Origin: Priapulus caudatus
Taxonomy: Eukaryota; Priapulida; Priapulimorpha; Priapulimorphida; Priapulidae
DNA length: 64,000 nt
Direction of reading: 5' to 3'
Assembly: GCF_000485595.1 (NCBI RefSeq)
Contig: NW_014577083.1
Location: 845,980-909,979 of the forward strand
In this document: in pieces, positions 1-12,737 of the stretch
How the letters are laid out: each line of letters starts with the position of its first letter
Numbering within the stretch: position 1 is the stretch's first letter
The notes under the pieces: generated by a model
The model's input: only the letters and a program-made list of their open reading frames with translations
Told to the model about the DNA's origin: nothing
The model's database searches: none
Program-made: the position numbers and the translations under genes

Positions 1-3000
1 TCAAAAAATCCCAACAGAGTGAGACTATAGTATAAGTTGTCTATCACTGTCTCACTTTCTGTGAACAGGCATCACTAAATGACGTATTTCGGAGGAGCTA
101 ACCAAGGCTGCTGTAAGATAAAAACACCTCATGGTCTGCAAGCATTACAGTTCATGGGTAGTTGATCGCGAGGCAGTATTGTCAATTGGACTATGCCTGG
201 TAATAGTACATCTACCACTGGGCTTGGATACTAAGTAGGGCGAAAACGTGGGGGGCGGGGGATCCCCCGAGGTGACTTATCGCCTATAGCATGGGCGACA
301 GTGTTCAAGACCCTTGATCGGTAGCGCCAGCATGCCGGATCCCGAACGAAACACGATCGCGGGTGAGGGTTTGCCTTGAAACATATTGCCGTCGCAGTTT
401 GATATCTCGTTGAACAAAACAATAAAGAATATGTGGAGAAAATAGAGCATGTACACAGGCTGGCCAGACACTCATGATTTCTAGACCATACGAATAATAG
501 TACGATTGAAATAAAAAATCGTTGAAGCTATAAAAACAAGTGAAACAAAACCGGAAGAACAACAAGCATTAAATTATCACTTACAGATTTTATCATATTT
601 TCGTGCATGTAAAAACCCGTTTGAGATTTATGACATTAGAAGTGTGACAAATCAGTATATCAAGATGAATAAAGAATAATTCCATATTACTAAATAAAAT
701 AAAAGATCATATAAAATCGAACGTAGGCACTTTTAATAGGCGTTGGTGTCCGCAAGCACCATTGGTTATCATCTTGGCATACCTGAACCGTAACCAACAC
801 ATGTTATTGAAGTGTGTTTTTTTTTTCTTCTTTGATCGATCGTCTTTGTCTTTGTTACTACTGGCTCTAGGAACCCACCACCGCTGCAAACATACCACGT
901 CAGACACCGGCAGTGCGGGCAGTCATGCAGGGAACATCATTCAACAACCAAGAAGAAACAACGTTATATTGGGAGAATGGGAAGAGAGGCGACGTATATA
1001 GCTACGACATTGGCTCCTCACTAAAAAACACAGTTTCTCAGGTACAGCACGGAAAAAAAGCAAAGTTAATGAAGAGGTGGTTGTTAGGCCTGAGGATGTA
1101 GCCCAACGGTCGGGAGAGCCAAAAGGGAGACGCCTGTCTAATAACGTCTCTGTGAGTATAGGATTAAGCGTGGAGAAAAGGAATTGGTAAAAAAACGCCA
1201 AGAAAACATCGTGGTTGTGGTCGCGCGAATGTCGCCAATGAATGCGCCGAGTCGACGCCGCGTTTTGTTTTGAGCATGTTTCCAAAACAAAACGCCCAAG
1301 GTTCGCGATCTACCTGGAACGACGGTGAGAAACGCGGTGGGGTCGTGCGAAGTCGTGAACAAGCGTCGTAGACATCTCCAATAAAAAGTAGTACACTCGA
1401 CAGTACCCAGCGCCGGTCTCACACGCGGCAAAGACGCTGCGAAGAATGGTAAACATTTTCAACGGCGAAATTCATAGGTATCTGTCATCATCGAGCAGAG
1501 TCATGCAGATGCTAGTATTCCATGCGATCTGTCTCGCCCCACAGGGTGCGCGCACTGATAAGCCAACGGCCGTCGGCCTCTGGTAGCCTTGTATTCCTTC
1601 GGCAATCGTGGTTTACTAACTCAGCAAAAACGCACAAACTATAAACAGTTGAAATCTTCCGAAAATCTGACCAGCTTGATTATATAGTCGGCCGTGAGAA
1701 CGTGGTAGAAAACCCGTAAGCGTCGCCGTCGGCAGCGCGATACACGTAGAAGACGCGTGTAAGAACCCCAATGAGCGTGGTGAGAGCGCCGCGAAAAAAC
1801 GCACAGGTGATCGCCGTTGCCAAGCGTCATAGAATCTCAATAGAAACGCCAAAAGCGCGGAGAGGTCGTGGCGGGCGCGACGTGCAAAAGACGTATTATT
1901 GCACAATGTGCAGTAAGAGCGCGGTTTTTTTCAAGTTTGTAATTTGTTGGGACTTTTTCTCGCGTTGTGTTCGCGTTTGCCGGCGACCTTGTACATTTTC
2001 AGGTCGCCGTATGGTCGCGGATGGTCGCCGTCCGGTGTGACGGGGGTATTAGATGCATCGATCTTGCTTTCATTCTCAAATAATGAGTACTCAAGTATGC
2101 TACTTCTGTAAATCGGTAGGGTCTGCGATGGTCGAGGTCGAGTTACAGAATGTGAATTTTTATTTGAGAAGTGTTACCGTTAGTGAAGATTTGGTGTCAT
2201 GCGTTACAAATACTAACAGTTAATATATATGATGATATATAATATCATAATATATATGTATATATATATATGTTATGACGGGAGCGCACTGTTAGTATAA
2301 CCGTGGGTAAATGGAGTAAGACTAAACCTGGTTTGTTTGCCGCGTTTGCCGAGAAAATGCATTAATGTAATAATGCAACTATGTTAGTGTAAACGCGCGA
2401 ATAAAAGCGCCTGCTGCCTGTATGTACATAACATGCTGACATAACCAATGCCGTTTTTTGTTAAACCTTCCAAAATATGTACGACCTTCAGTTAAAAGGA
2501 TACTCGGGATCTGCTAGCAAATGGTATGCACCGTTCGTGTTTGCTTTGCAACCTATTTGCAAATATCTCGGACAATTTGCTCGTTTAACAACAAGCGACA
2601 GCGTTCGCTGTTTGCTGATTCAGCTGAAACTATATAGTCGCGATGAGGTCGATAGAGAGATGGCAGCAGCGGCGCGCAGTGCGTCCAAATTATTACACAC
2701 ACGTAATAGACACCTCTCTCGCCGTTCTTTGCGCCTGCGTTTACTCATAGATCTACAGGTTACTGGACTGTACTACTCTAACCGGATGCTGCGTTCGCTT
2801 CGACACAACACTGATGACGTAGGGGGCTCGAGAGCTGAAGTCCCGCCCTTCCGATATCCGTATATGGTTGTGCGCACAGATGCCTAGTTCACCTAGCAGA
2901 AATCGCTGCCGCACTGGCTGCGCACGTTCCTTTACGGTTGCAACGACGTCGTTCATGCGTTGAAATTAAGAAACAGGTTCTAAGTCGCGAGTGCGTTGAT

Positions 3001-3007
3001 GGAATGC
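1..3007. other. upstream intergenic sequence, no supported gene
   Basis: No convincing gene was found. The stretch holds a short poly-T run near 818-829 and a GC-rich patch at about 1170-2040. That patch has recurring 'gtcgc' words and a small palindrome near 1260-1291 (gttttgtttt facing aaaacaaaac), so it could be an old repeat. An AT dinucleotide patch lies near 2222-2272. An open frame at 2477-2887 has no recognisable domain and no splice context. The region lies immediately 5' of the signal-peptide exon of the metalloproteinase, so it probably contains that gene's promoter. Confidence 0.5.
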
Positions 3008-3022
3008 AGTTGGTTTATAGAT
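3008..3022 (+). promoter_or_regulatory. possible TATA-like element upstream of MMP exon 1
   Basis: A 'ggtttatagat' string lies about 150 bases 5' of the initiator ATG of the signal-peptide exon. The position would suit a TATA box with a 5' UTR of roughly 120 bases. There is no experimental or motif-score support, and AT-rich strings are common here, so this is only a suggestion. Confidence 0.15.
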
Positions 3023-3167
3023 AGTCATCTCTCGCGTGCCCGACGTCTAAGGACGACCGATAGAGGCAGTACGGCAGTTGTTGCTATAACGTCTGTGACC
3101 CAAGCATCTACGCGTATTTTACTCCAGTTTTCTCTCCTATTTCGCACATCGGGTGCAGACGATAGAC

Positions 3168-3334
3168 ATGATGCGTGTTGCTGCTGTTGTTGTGTTCGTG
3201 TCCAGTGTGGTCAGCTTGGTGTGTGCCGCCCCGGTTGACCGCACTGTGGAGGGAACCGATGTCGATGGACATGAGTCGACGTTAAGTCACATAGGTGAAC
3301 TGTCTGCACCATCTTCACCGCGCGTTGGAACCAT
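3168..3334 (+). CDS. matrix metalloproteinase exon 1: signal peptide and start of propeptide
   Basis: This exon starts with two adjacent Met codons followed by Arg and a long hydrophobic run rich in Val and Ala, ending in Val-Cys-Ala-Ala-Pro. That is a typical secretory signal peptide, with likely cleavage near Cys-Ala-Ala. About 35 polar residues follow. Two donors are possible. The GTATGA at 3335 leaves two bases (AT) that join exon 2's first G to make Met, giving Met-Tyr-Leu-Leu-Gln-Phe-Gly-Tyr-Leu, the classic MMP propeptide start. The GTATGT at 3348 breaks the frame. I chose 3335 for phase agreement. Linking this exon to the downstream MMP is inference from phase, orientation and the missing signal peptide. 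The intron to exon 2 would be about 8.4 kb. Confidence 0.6.
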
Positions 3335-3837
3335 GTATGATGCGACGGTATGTATGCTGTATATAAATTATTGTTATTTTATTACTGCCAATAATATTAT
3401 TATCATAATAATAATAATAATTATTATTATTATGTTATTATTATTATTTCCAAAGTGGATCCCGGCATTAGCCGGTGGTTTCTGGGTTGGCCGTGTTCCA
3501 ACCTGGGACATAAGGATTCAATCCAGAATCTGCCGTTATTATTATTGTTATTATTATTATTATTATTGATTATTAGTCGTAGCAGTTGCCGTGGCAGTAG
3601 CTGTAGTACAGTGATACACTGAATTCGAGAAACGAAGCTGAAGGATTCGATAAAGATTACTGTTGCATGCAGTCATCACAGCTGGCTTGTGTAGATGCTG
3701 TAGCTCTCAAGGAAATCAATGATCTCTTAATGTATAGGCCCGTTTTATTTCCGTTTACAATAATTATCACGCTGTCAGGTTCGGCCTTCATTGTTATATA
3801 TCTGTCTACCTCTCTTGCCATCCATCCCCCCTTCTTC

Positions 3838-3881
3838 TCCGCTCTCTTCTCTCTCTCTCTCTACCTTCTCTCTCTTCTCTC

Positions 3882-3914
<33 letters not shown>

Positions 3915-4017
3915 CTCTCTCTCCTCTCTTCTCTCTCTCTTCCTCTTCTCTTCTCTCTCTCTTCTCTCTCATGCTCTATCTCTTTCTCTCTCTCTCTCTC
4001 CTTCTCTCGTCTCTCTT

Positions 4018-4051
<34 letters not shown>

Positions 4052-4061
4052 TCTGCTCTCC

Positions 4062-4096
<35 letters not shown>

Positions 4097-4456
4097 CGTC
4101 CCAGGTCTTCTCTGTCTCTCTCTCTCTCTCTCAGTCTCTCTGTCTGTAAAACGTGTCTGTCTTTTCTTTCTTTCGCTCTTTCTCTTTTATTTTTCTCTCT
4201 CTCTCTCTCTCTTCTCTCTTCTCATGTCTGTCTTTCTCCTTCTTTCGCCTCTCTCTTTCTCTCTCGTCTTCTCTCTCTCTACTCTCTCTCTCTCTGTCTC
4301 TCTCTCTCTCTCGCTCTCGCGTCTGTCTGGTCTGTCTGTCTTTCTCATTTCTTTCGCTCTCCGTCCTTTTTTTCTCTAATCTATCTCTGGTCTGTTCTTA
4401 TCTCCTCTTTCGCTCTCTCTCTCTCTCGTCTCCCTCTCTCTCTCGGCCTCCCGCTT

Positions 4457-4492
<36 letters not shown>

Positions 4493-4503
4493 ACTCTACT
4501 TTC

Positions 4504-4537
<34 letters not shown>

Positions 4538-4716
4538 CATCTGTCTGCCTGTCTTTCTCCTTCTCTCTCTCTCTATCATTTTCGCACTTGCTCGCCCTTA
4601 CTCTCGTTCTCGCGCCCTCGCCTCTCTCTCTCTCTCTCTCTTTCTCCTCATCTCTATTTTCTCTTTCCCTCGCTCTTCCTCTCTCTTTCTCTCCCATTCT
4701 TCGCCCTTTCCTCCTT
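3838..4716 (+). repeat. CT-rich polypyrimidine microsatellite
   Basis: This is about 880 bases of nearly pure pyrimidine on the + strand, mostly (CT)n with interspersed T runs, plus a (CTGT)n patch at about 4507-4555. Open frames across it encode only Ser/Leu/Phe and are not genes. The tract lies on the sense strand of MMP intron 1. Confidence 0.9.
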
Positions 4717-4945
4717 TCTTAAATACTATATGTATATATATGTCCTACCATAACGTAACTTACCAATCGACAAATCGGACTTCCAATGTTTTTAGCGTAT
4801 TAGTCACAGCCTACTCATTGCAGCAATGATTCATTGACAATCTCTAGGGAGGGATGAGACATCTACGTATATAAGGAAGCATTTATCTTATCTGCAATCT
4901 ACGCACTAAGATCTTAGCATGCCTAGCAAGCACGAATGAGGTCAT

Positions 4946-4978
<33 letters not shown>

Positions 4979-5003
4979 GCACGCACGCACGCACACGTAC
5001 ACG
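4946..5003 (+). repeat. CA/CG dinucleotide microsatellite
   Basis: A short alternating purine-pyrimidine tract of (CG)n followed by (CA)n and then (CGCA)n units. Confidence 0.85.
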
Positions 5004-5809
5004 CACTATTTCGTGTAGGTTCTTGGAAAACGGCAAGCATCAGTACTATTCGTACGCCGAAAGTTTTTTTTACTAACATAATTCGCGAGGGATGATTCCG
5101 TAGATGAAGTAGCTTGGCAAACTTACGCAGATGTCGCGTAATCACGCGTTAGTTCCACGGTCATTAGGTAGGTGACAATCACGGTTGAATAGGGACGTGA
5201 TAGTAATGACGTCATGATGCTCTGACTAATAGCAAGTTCTTTCTAAAACGTATTGACGGAATGCACGAGTGACTAACGCCGTAGTATTATGCTATGCTGT
5301 ACACCTGTCCGCAAAGTTTAGATGACACACTGAACGGAAATAATGGTGCCGCCACGAATACGACCGTGCTCCGGGCTGATGTGTCACGAATTTCCCGGAT
5401 CCTGCGTGTACAATGCTCCGAAACACAGACGCCGTGTGATTCACGCGTGCGGGCTTCACGGACGCGTGCCCAACAATTGATGTTTTATTTTTGCTTAAAT
5501 AGAATAACGTTTGCATATGTAAATTACAAGGCCACTTTAGACTACTAGGAGTGCCTTACCTGGATGAGTAACACGAAATTAGAAAAGGAAATGCTAGGCT
5601 GAACGAAAAATCGTACTTGGTGCGTAGCGGGGGAGTGGTGCTTTGTGCTCGTGCGTGAATCCGTTGATGCGTGAGTAAAAAGAGCAAACAAAGAGAGCGA
5701 AAGAGCGTATAGAATTGAACGAGCAGCGAGCGACGTGGCGAGGCTGCGCAGAAAGCGGAGAGTGTACAGTAAGGATGCCGGAGGCGAGCGGAAGTGAAGA
5801 GTGAGAGGA

Positions 5810-5929
5810 AAGAGAGAGCGCGAGAGAGTAGATGAGAGAGAGAGAGCAGTGGATTGAGAGAGAGAGACGAGCAGGAGATGAGGAGAGAGAGAGAGACCAT
5901 AGAGAGAGGAGAGCAGAGAGAGAGAGAGA

Positions 5930-5969
<40 letters not shown>

Positions 5970-5977
5970 AGAGCGAG
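5810..5977 (+). repeat. GA-rich microsatellite
   Basis: A (GA)n purine tract with small interruptions. It is the reverse complement in composition of the CT tract about 1.1 kb upstream in the same intron. Confidence 0.9.
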
Positions 5978-6507
5978 AAGAATGCAACTCCAAAGAGCTT
6001 TAATATATTACCGAGATGGTTATATTTAATTATTTATTTTTTATGTTATTTTATTATTATTTTATCACTACTATTTAGTTCATAATTAACTCGCGAAGAA
6101 TTATCGCTGCGGGAAATCAGAGTAGGACAGTCTATAGTATCTGTCCGATATTGTGATCTTTACAAGACTCGGCTCACTGTCTGAGATGCAGTCAGATAGC
6201 GGTTCGTTGGACAGCGTATACGCGTGTTCCCCCGCCCCCCACCCCACCCCGCCTTGTAATCCTCGCGAGGACGGCGAGCATTGCGAAGTCACGGTTGCAT
6301 CCCATCACAGGGCTATCAGCGATCGATAGTATTTTTTACGGGCGCGGTTTTACACCACCTCACCGTAAGTTCACATTCAGTCCTTGTTGGTGATGTCCGC
6401 GAATAGATGAGTCAGGCGGTATACATCGCGGGCACTGACATTTGGTGGCGTATCTCGCATGATTGAAAATTGTATAACAGCGCTGTATATAGAGAATTTA
6501 CATTATG

Positions 6508-6850
6508 TCACTGTGTGTGTGGAGGGGGAGCGTGCGTGAGTGCGTGCGTGCGTGCGAGCGTCTGCAGTGCGTGCTTAGTGGACTGTGTGCTGGTGTGTGT
6601 GCTGTGTGATGTGTGTGTGTGTGTGTGTGAGTGCGTGCGAGCGTGTGTTGCGTGGTGTGTGTTATGTGTGTGTGTGTGCGCGCACGCTGCGTTGCGGTGT
6701 GTGGGTTCATGCATGCGTGTGTGCCTGCGTGCATGCGTGCGTGTATTCCAGCGTGCCTGCATGCGTGCGTGTGCGCCAGCATGCATGCATGCGTGGTGTC
6801 GTTGCGTGCGCGTGTGTTGACAGTGATGCGCGGTGTGTGCACGTGTGCAG
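6508..6850 (+). repeat. GT/GC alternating microsatellite
   Basis: An impure (GTGC)n/(GT)n tract of alternating purine and pyrimidine. The Cys/Val-rich open frames on + and His/Thr-rich frames on - are artefacts of the repeat. Confidence 0.9.
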
Positions 6851-8776
6851 TCAACGGAATTGCAGATTTAATGTGGAGTAGTAGGCTACAGTATTTGGTG
6901 ACGCAGCGTGCCTCCTTAAATACCTACGTTAATGAATTTCAATGCATGGACGTAAACTTCTCTCCAGCTTCTGGGTCGTCAGTTTGCACGGTCGTATAAA
7001 GAAGACATGCAGTGAGTTTAGATGACCGGCGTCAGTGTGGGGGGAGACAAACGTTCATGAGCTTCCACAAATATTTTTACTTCCAGATGAGAATTGACAC
7101 ATGTAGTCCATGATATTATTACACAGAGTTGGTTTCTGTAAAACTCAAACGGCAGAAATGGTACCTCCTGCTAGGGCATATATTCCGTGCTATCTCTGTG
7201 ACTATCGAATGTGTGTCGATGGAGTCGTTATAGTGTCTTACTTCCCTAGGACTATATTGCATGTGTACAATATCCGCTACATCTAACTAGCGTAGTATAA
7301 GTATCTACATGACTAATAGTATGTATATGCGCAGTATTGTGTGCAGTTAATGCCTTGGCTACTCTATCCTATTTGGGTGTACAATACTAGTACATCTAAA
7401 CTATAGCAGCTTGTGTGTATACTACTCTCGATCGCGCTACTCTAAGCTGAGCTATTGGGCGTTAATACCTTGCTACGCGAGTAGTATTGCCATGGATTGT
7501 ATAAATCGACGTACTAGAGCACGGTTTGCGTGCATAACAAACATTCCCTTACCTGAGGGAGCGTATTGCACGATATATGGGTCACGTATAACGCCCATCG
7601 TGCTATATATGCCGAATGTCGCACACGTGTTCTTCCGCATGTCATGTGTCACTCGGCAACATGGTGCTGCAAACTAAGGTATTGAATAAATGTTATCGAT
7701 ATATGTACCTTTCCCATGATGCGGGCTCGCGGGCCAGATCGATGGTGTGGCGAGAGGTAGAATACAGCGTAAACAAAGCCAAACAACGTCTCACGCGGCC
7801 TTTGTGCGGCCTGTGTTAATTGTAGTTAACGTGGTGTTTGCCATGGCAAGGGACACTCAAGTTTGCGCTGCGTTTATATAGGCGGTGTGAAGCCTTCGAA
7901 TCCAGAATGATAATGAGAGCCATTGGTATAACGTTTAGTTGTACGAGCTCGATGGGGACCCGGTTCATAGTTATTTTGAACAACAAGTAGCGTAATATAT
8001 TAACGAATGTGCATCTGATCCCTGACAAAACGCTACCAATTTAAAATGCATATCTCCAATCTCCCATTTTAATCATCTAATTACGCACAGGTTTTTCTCG
8101 ATTTACATTTAATAGTAAAACGTTGTACGTACATTACGTCAGTACTTAGCACTTGTACAGTACTTCCGCGAGTGTAGGCCTACGGTTGAAAAATGTCTAT
8201 CCCGGTGTTCAGATTTAACGCCGAAGTTGTTTTCCGCGAAAATCCCTTTAGAGCCATAAATATAAAGGAATCCTTCTTCGCAATGCCGTATGTGCCAAAG
8301 AAATACTATTTGTTTGAATGTTATACGTGTCATAACATTATTATTTACGTCATTTACTACTTCAATATGTACCGAGAGGTTGTGTCTCGTGAAATCGTCT
8401 TATACACGCGAGACCATACCGCCGGAAGACTAGCATTGACATTTAAATAGATTTAAACTGTAAAAGCGTGTATAACTAAATGAATGTAACCACGTAAACG
8501 CCTGGTTTGTTTGTTTGTGGAAACAGTTACATGGACGCTAGTTTGTATAAACGAAATGGTACCGTGAAACAGTTCTCAGTTCGTGATCGTTACACCATTG
8601 ATTGTTTACATTAAGTTGTTATATTTGGCGGTCACCGGCAGACTGATCGCAATCTATTGCGGAATATTTACATTACATATTTACATCTCGGACAAGGAAT
8701 CAGTACATTGGTCGCCACTGTGCCATAGCAAGGTAGGGAAGACGCCAATGGATGCAAATGCAATGACTAGTACTCC

Positions 8777-8804
8777 CCCCCCAACACACAACACACACCA
8801 CACA

Positions 8805-8838
<34 letters not shown>

Positions 8839-9004
8839 ACATTACCACACCGGCGCACACACACACCACACAACTCACACACAACGCATACACAACACAC
8901 ACACACACACACACACCACACACAACACAACACAACACAAACTACACACACACACACACCACACACACACACACCACACACACACACACCACACAGCACA
9001 CACA
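8777..9004 (+). repeat. CA-rich microsatellite
   Basis: An imperfect (CA)n tract with frequent CACCACA and ACAACA variants. The repeat accounts for open frames on both strands. Confidence 0.9.
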
Positions 9005-10110
9005 TTCGACATACGCGTTTGTAAAGCGTCGGTAAATATATGTTAATCAATGCTTTTTCAGAAGTACTTCGCGCGATTTCGGGCTATCTAAACCAAGTGT
9101 TGAAGACTGCGGAGCAGGTTACGCCGCTACAGCGGTGAATCGTAAACCCATGCATGCCGTGTATACTGTAGAGGTCACGCAGGTGGCATTTCACGGCTCG
9201 ACATATTTGCCGTATTATATATATATGCTCAAAATATTCCCAGGAAATGATTACGCCAATTTATAGTCGTTGAGAGAATATCTGTAAGTTTGTGAAAACG
9301 CGAGAGGCAAGCTCTGATATATATATAATATTTATATATATATTCTTTGAGCAAAGCACATTCCTACACTGCATTACATTAGTTGAATTGCGTCCAATCA
9401 AACATCCGCGAAAATATATAGCCCAAACCTAATTTACTGTTCAAATTATGCTAAATTGTATTCCAAGTTCAAAGTAGGTTGCGTGGGAGAGAAGTAATGG
9501 AGTGGGAATAAAAGAGATGATATATATATTATATAATTATATATATATATATATATATATAACATTGCATGTGCACTATCCAACATTTACTCTTACCTTT
9601 GCTCTTTGTAAAGGACACGGTTGCATGAGCACGTATATCGCTGCGGAAACGAATACGCACGCGCGCAGTATACCTAGACGGTGAGGGGAGCAGCATGATT
9701 AGTGACACGTTTTAATTAGACATGCTTTCTGTGAATGCGTTCAGCTTTCACACGCTACTGTTGTATACTATTATTGTTACTTCTCTTGCGTGAACTATGC
9801 ATATCGTTTGTTTTTGCTGTGTTCATCTTGATTCAGGAGCAGGTGTACGGATAGTGCCTTAAGTATGTACTATGGCCGCTGCGACATTACCTAGTGCGCT
9901 ACTACGCCATCTACGCACAGCTCCAGTACATGGGACATGTAATAGTTGTTTTTGGTATAAGATATTTCGCATTTAACATGCATTACTGACTCTAGCTGCC
10001 GATAATTCAACTATATAGATGCAAAACGCTCGCAGGTGACGCCTCCGTGTTGGATTTGCGTCTCTCCGCCGGTCTGTCTTTCAGGCCTGCGTTCGCACTG
10101 CATGCATAAT

Positions 10111-10168
10111 ATCAGGAGTGAATAATAATAGATCTAATAATAATAATCTATTATTATTCACTCCTGAT
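10111..10168. repeat. 58-bp near-perfect palindrome with ATCAGGAG/CTCCTGAT ends
   Basis: Both halves read ATCAGGAGTGAATAATAATAG towards the centre, so the whole element folds into one hairpin. The 3-base words flanking it are both AAT (10108-10110 and 10169-10171), which fits a 3-bp target-site duplication. The same terminal words occur at 19450, 22200, 32922, 36145 and at the ends of the 731-bp foldback element at 50867, so this is a dispersed MITE-like family. Confidence 0.7.
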
Positions 10169-10634
10169 AATATCAATAGCAAAATATATCATAAGGCTAC
10201 TCTCATTCATTTTCTGTAATGTTCATCCCTGAGACAGACGATCATGCGTCATGGCCAAACACCGTCCCATAAGGATGCTTTACGTTCTTGCGTTCCTACG
10301 TCTGTTGCCATCTAGCTCTAGTACTATAGCCCCTGAGGCAACAATGGCTATAGTACTAGCGCTAGTTGCCATCTTGCTCAGGTTTCTATATCAGCACCTG
10401 ATCATGGAATCAACATCAAGATCAAGATCATTATTTGTGCATGCGAAACAAAATGTCATCACATCTTGTAGCACATATAATGCAGTCCGTGGTTTTACTT
10501 CACCTGTATAAAAATGATAAAAACCGGTTGTGCGATACTAAGCCATTTTACGCTTAGGACCGACAACGTATAAGTGCACATAGCAGTACTAGATATATAT
10601 TATTGTGGAGCCAAACGACTGCATTTATCCGCGT

Positions 10635-11378
10635 GTGCGTCTCTTTCTCCCTCTCTCTCCTCTCCCTCCCTCTTTCTCTCCCTCTTTCTCTTTAACTCAC
10701 ACTCTCACTCACTCTCTCGCTCGCTCTCGCGCTCTCTCTCTCTCTCTCTCTCCCTCTTTCTCTTTCACTCACACTCTCACTCACTCTCTCGCTCGCTCTC
10801 GCGCTCTCTCTCTCTCTCTCTCTCCCTCTTTCTCTTTCACTCACACTCTCACTCACTCTCTCGCTCGCTCTCGCGCTCTCTCTCTCTCTCTCTCTCCCTC
10901 TTTCTCTTTCACTCACACTCTCACTCACTCTCTCGCTCGCTCTCGCGCTCTCTCTCTCTCCCTCTTTCTCTTTCACTCACACTCTCACTCACTCTCTCGC
11001 TCGCTCTCGCGCTCTCTTCCTCTCTCTCTCATCTCTGCTCTCTCTCTTCTCTCGTCTCGTCTCCTCTATCTTCTTCTCTCATCTCTCTCTCGCGCGCTCT
11101 CGTTATTTCTCCTCTCTCTCTCTGCTCTCTCTCTTCTCTCATCTCTCTCTGCTCTAATTTCTCTCTCTCGCTCTCTCTCGCCGGCGCGCTCTCGTCTCTC
11201 TCTCTCGTTCTCCTCTTTTTTCAGCCTCTCTCGCTCTTTCTCCCTTGGTTCTCTTTTCTGATCGTTCTCTCATCTCTCTCTCTCTCTCTCCTGCGGCGCA
11301 GCGCTCTCTCTTCTCTCTCTTCGCTCTCGTCTCTCTCTCGTCTCCTCTCCTCTCTCTTCTCTTCTCCTCGATCATTCT
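10635..11378 (+). repeat. CT tract with 72-bp tandem units
   Basis: A polypyrimidine region. At 10681-11020 a 72-bp unit containing TTTCTCTTTCACTCACACTC is repeated about five times: TTTCTC anchors fall at 10685, 10757, 10829, 10901 and 10965, the last unit being 8 bases shorter. Since 72 is divisible by 3, long Ser/Leu frames persist, but they are not protein-coding genes. After 11020 the tract becomes irregular CT. Confidence 0.85.
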
Positions 11379-11704
11379 CGTAATGTATTAATGCTTAGTG
11401 ATCATGCCATTGGCTATAATACATTAGACCGTATGAAGTATTGTAATTGCAACACTGACATCAATACTGTTATTGTTTATAAGTGTGTTACTCTATGAGC
11501 TATCAATATAATTAGCGCTCGTTTCAATCACCATATTCACGCTCAGGTCGCAGTCGTGGTCTTAATAGCAGGCCCGTCTAAAGATCGGTGCGTCATTAAT
11601 AACAAAGTATAATGCAGTAATGATACAAACAGCACACAGCTCACAAATCTATGCAGAAATGTATAAATGATAAATGACTCCCATGTTCGTTCTTTTGTAC
11701 ATAG

Positions 11705-11825
11705 GTACCTGCTGCAGTTTGGCTATTTAAAGGCGCCCAGACCGGACGGGCGCATTCCGTGGAGAAGAAGTGCTGAAAGATGGAATCAAAGCTTTCCAGA
11801 GGATGGCTGGAAATTAATCAAACAG
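11705..11825 (+). CDS. matrix metalloproteinase exon 2: propeptide, two apparent single-base insertions
   Basis: The acceptor is TTTGTACATAG and the donor is AACAG|GTAGTT. The first frame reads Tyr-Leu-Leu-Gln-Phe-Gly-Tyr-Leu then a Pro-Arg-Pro-Asp-Gly-Arg loop. After one extra base the reading moves to GEEVLKDGIKAFQRMAG. After a second extra base near GGAAATT it moves to Asn-Gln-Thr, and with the phase-1 junction into exon 3 this gives Gly-Thr-Leu-Asp-Asp-Glu-Thr. This is the MMP peptidoglycan-binding-like propeptide helix region. With both extra bases ignored, the exon length (119) fits the phases on either side. The insertions lie about 0.6 kb before an assembly gap, so read error is likelier than pseudogenisation, but I cannot decide. 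Confidence 0.7.
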
Positions 11826-12207
11826 GTAGTTGACCTTATAAAGCATGTGCGTGTTCCGATGGTGCATATGTTCCTCGTTCTATCCGTACATGGGTTCTTT
11901 ATTTCATGGGAAAACTCAACAGCAGCTCTTTTTTGTGAAGTTGCGTATTTCTCATGACCAGACGCATTGTCTATCGTATCAGGGGTGAATAATGACAAAT
12001 GGTCTTAAAACTCCTGAATTGACTATAATATATATATAGGCAGACACGTTGCGTACGCATGGCCCACGACGTACGTTACATATATGACAACTAAACTCAC
12101 ATGACAACTGACAAACAAACATAATGAAGTGGGCCTCGTAACAGGCACGTTTTCTAGCACCATTCGGTGAATGTGCTGACTCAGCATTGTAACTCTCCCG
12201 TTTATTT

Positions 12208-12219
12208 ATCTCTCTCTCG

Positions 12220-12259
<40 letters not shown>

Positions 12260-12451
12260 TCTTCGCTCTCTCTCTCGTCCTTTCCTCTCTCTCGTCTCTC
12301 TCTCTCTTCTCTCCGTCTTTCTCTCTGGCTCCCTCTCGTCATCTCTCTCTCTCTCCTTCTCTCTCTTCTCTCCTCCTCTCCATCTCGTCGTCATTCTCTC
12401 TTCTTGTTCCCGACTCTTTCTTCTCTCTCTCTCACTCTTTCCTCCGTCTCA
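12208..12451 (+). repeat. CT-rich tract ending at assembly gap
   Basis: A polypyrimidine tract of CT/TC with interspersed CGTC that runs directly into the run of Ns. Low complexity is the likely cause of the gap. Confidence 0.85.
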
Positions 12452-12476
12452 NNNNNNNNNNNNNNNNNNNNNNNNN
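12452..12476. other. assembly gap (25 N)
   Basis: Exactly 25 Ns, the same length as the other three gaps here, so the number is a placeholder and not a measured distance. Confidence 0.98.
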
Positions 12477-12737
12477 AAATCCGAGTACGGCAAAAGCTAG
12501 GCCGTTTTAGAGGCGGATTTCATCTTAAATACGCTCACTATACACAATTACAGCACACACTCACCCTCTTCTGCGTCACTCCGGAGTAAGTGTTTATTCT
12601 CGCTTGCTCAAAAAAGATGTATCGCAGAGAGGTTCTGCGTTAAATTTCTGCGTGCGTCTCCTCGCTTGTCTCGGTATTCGTCGCAGTCCGCTTCTCGCAT
12701 CGTGTCTGTCGTGTCATGTTCGTCTGTGCTGTGGGCT

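Larger units (their letters stand above)
3335..11704 (+). other. MMP intron 1, filled with simple repeats
   Basis: No coding exon was found. Contents in order: (ATT/AAT)n around 3375-3440 and 3537-3568; a long CT tract at 3838-4716; (CA)n at 4950-5003; a GA tract at 5810-5977; a GT/GC tract at 6508-6850; ordinary sequence with no recognised feature at about 6860-8770; (CA)n at 8777-9004; AT runs near 9215-9345 and 9520-9561; a perfect hairpin at 10111-10168; and a CT tract with 72-bp higher-order units at 10635-11378. The long open frames in the tracts are repeat artefacts. Confidence 0.55.

Noticed and set aside
2477-2887. 136-codon open frame upstream of MMP exon 1
   Set aside because: No recognisable domain, signal or splice context. 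It might be 5' UTR or chance; not enough support for a gene.
3667-4753. Long open frames rich in Ser and Leu
   Set aside because: They lie wholly in a CT microsatellite; the composition follows from the repeat, and frames overlap in all registers.
10574-11383. 269-codon frame with regular 24-residue repeats
   Set aside because: It follows from a 72-bp pyrimidine tandem unit divisible by 3. There is no start context, splice support or diverse composition.
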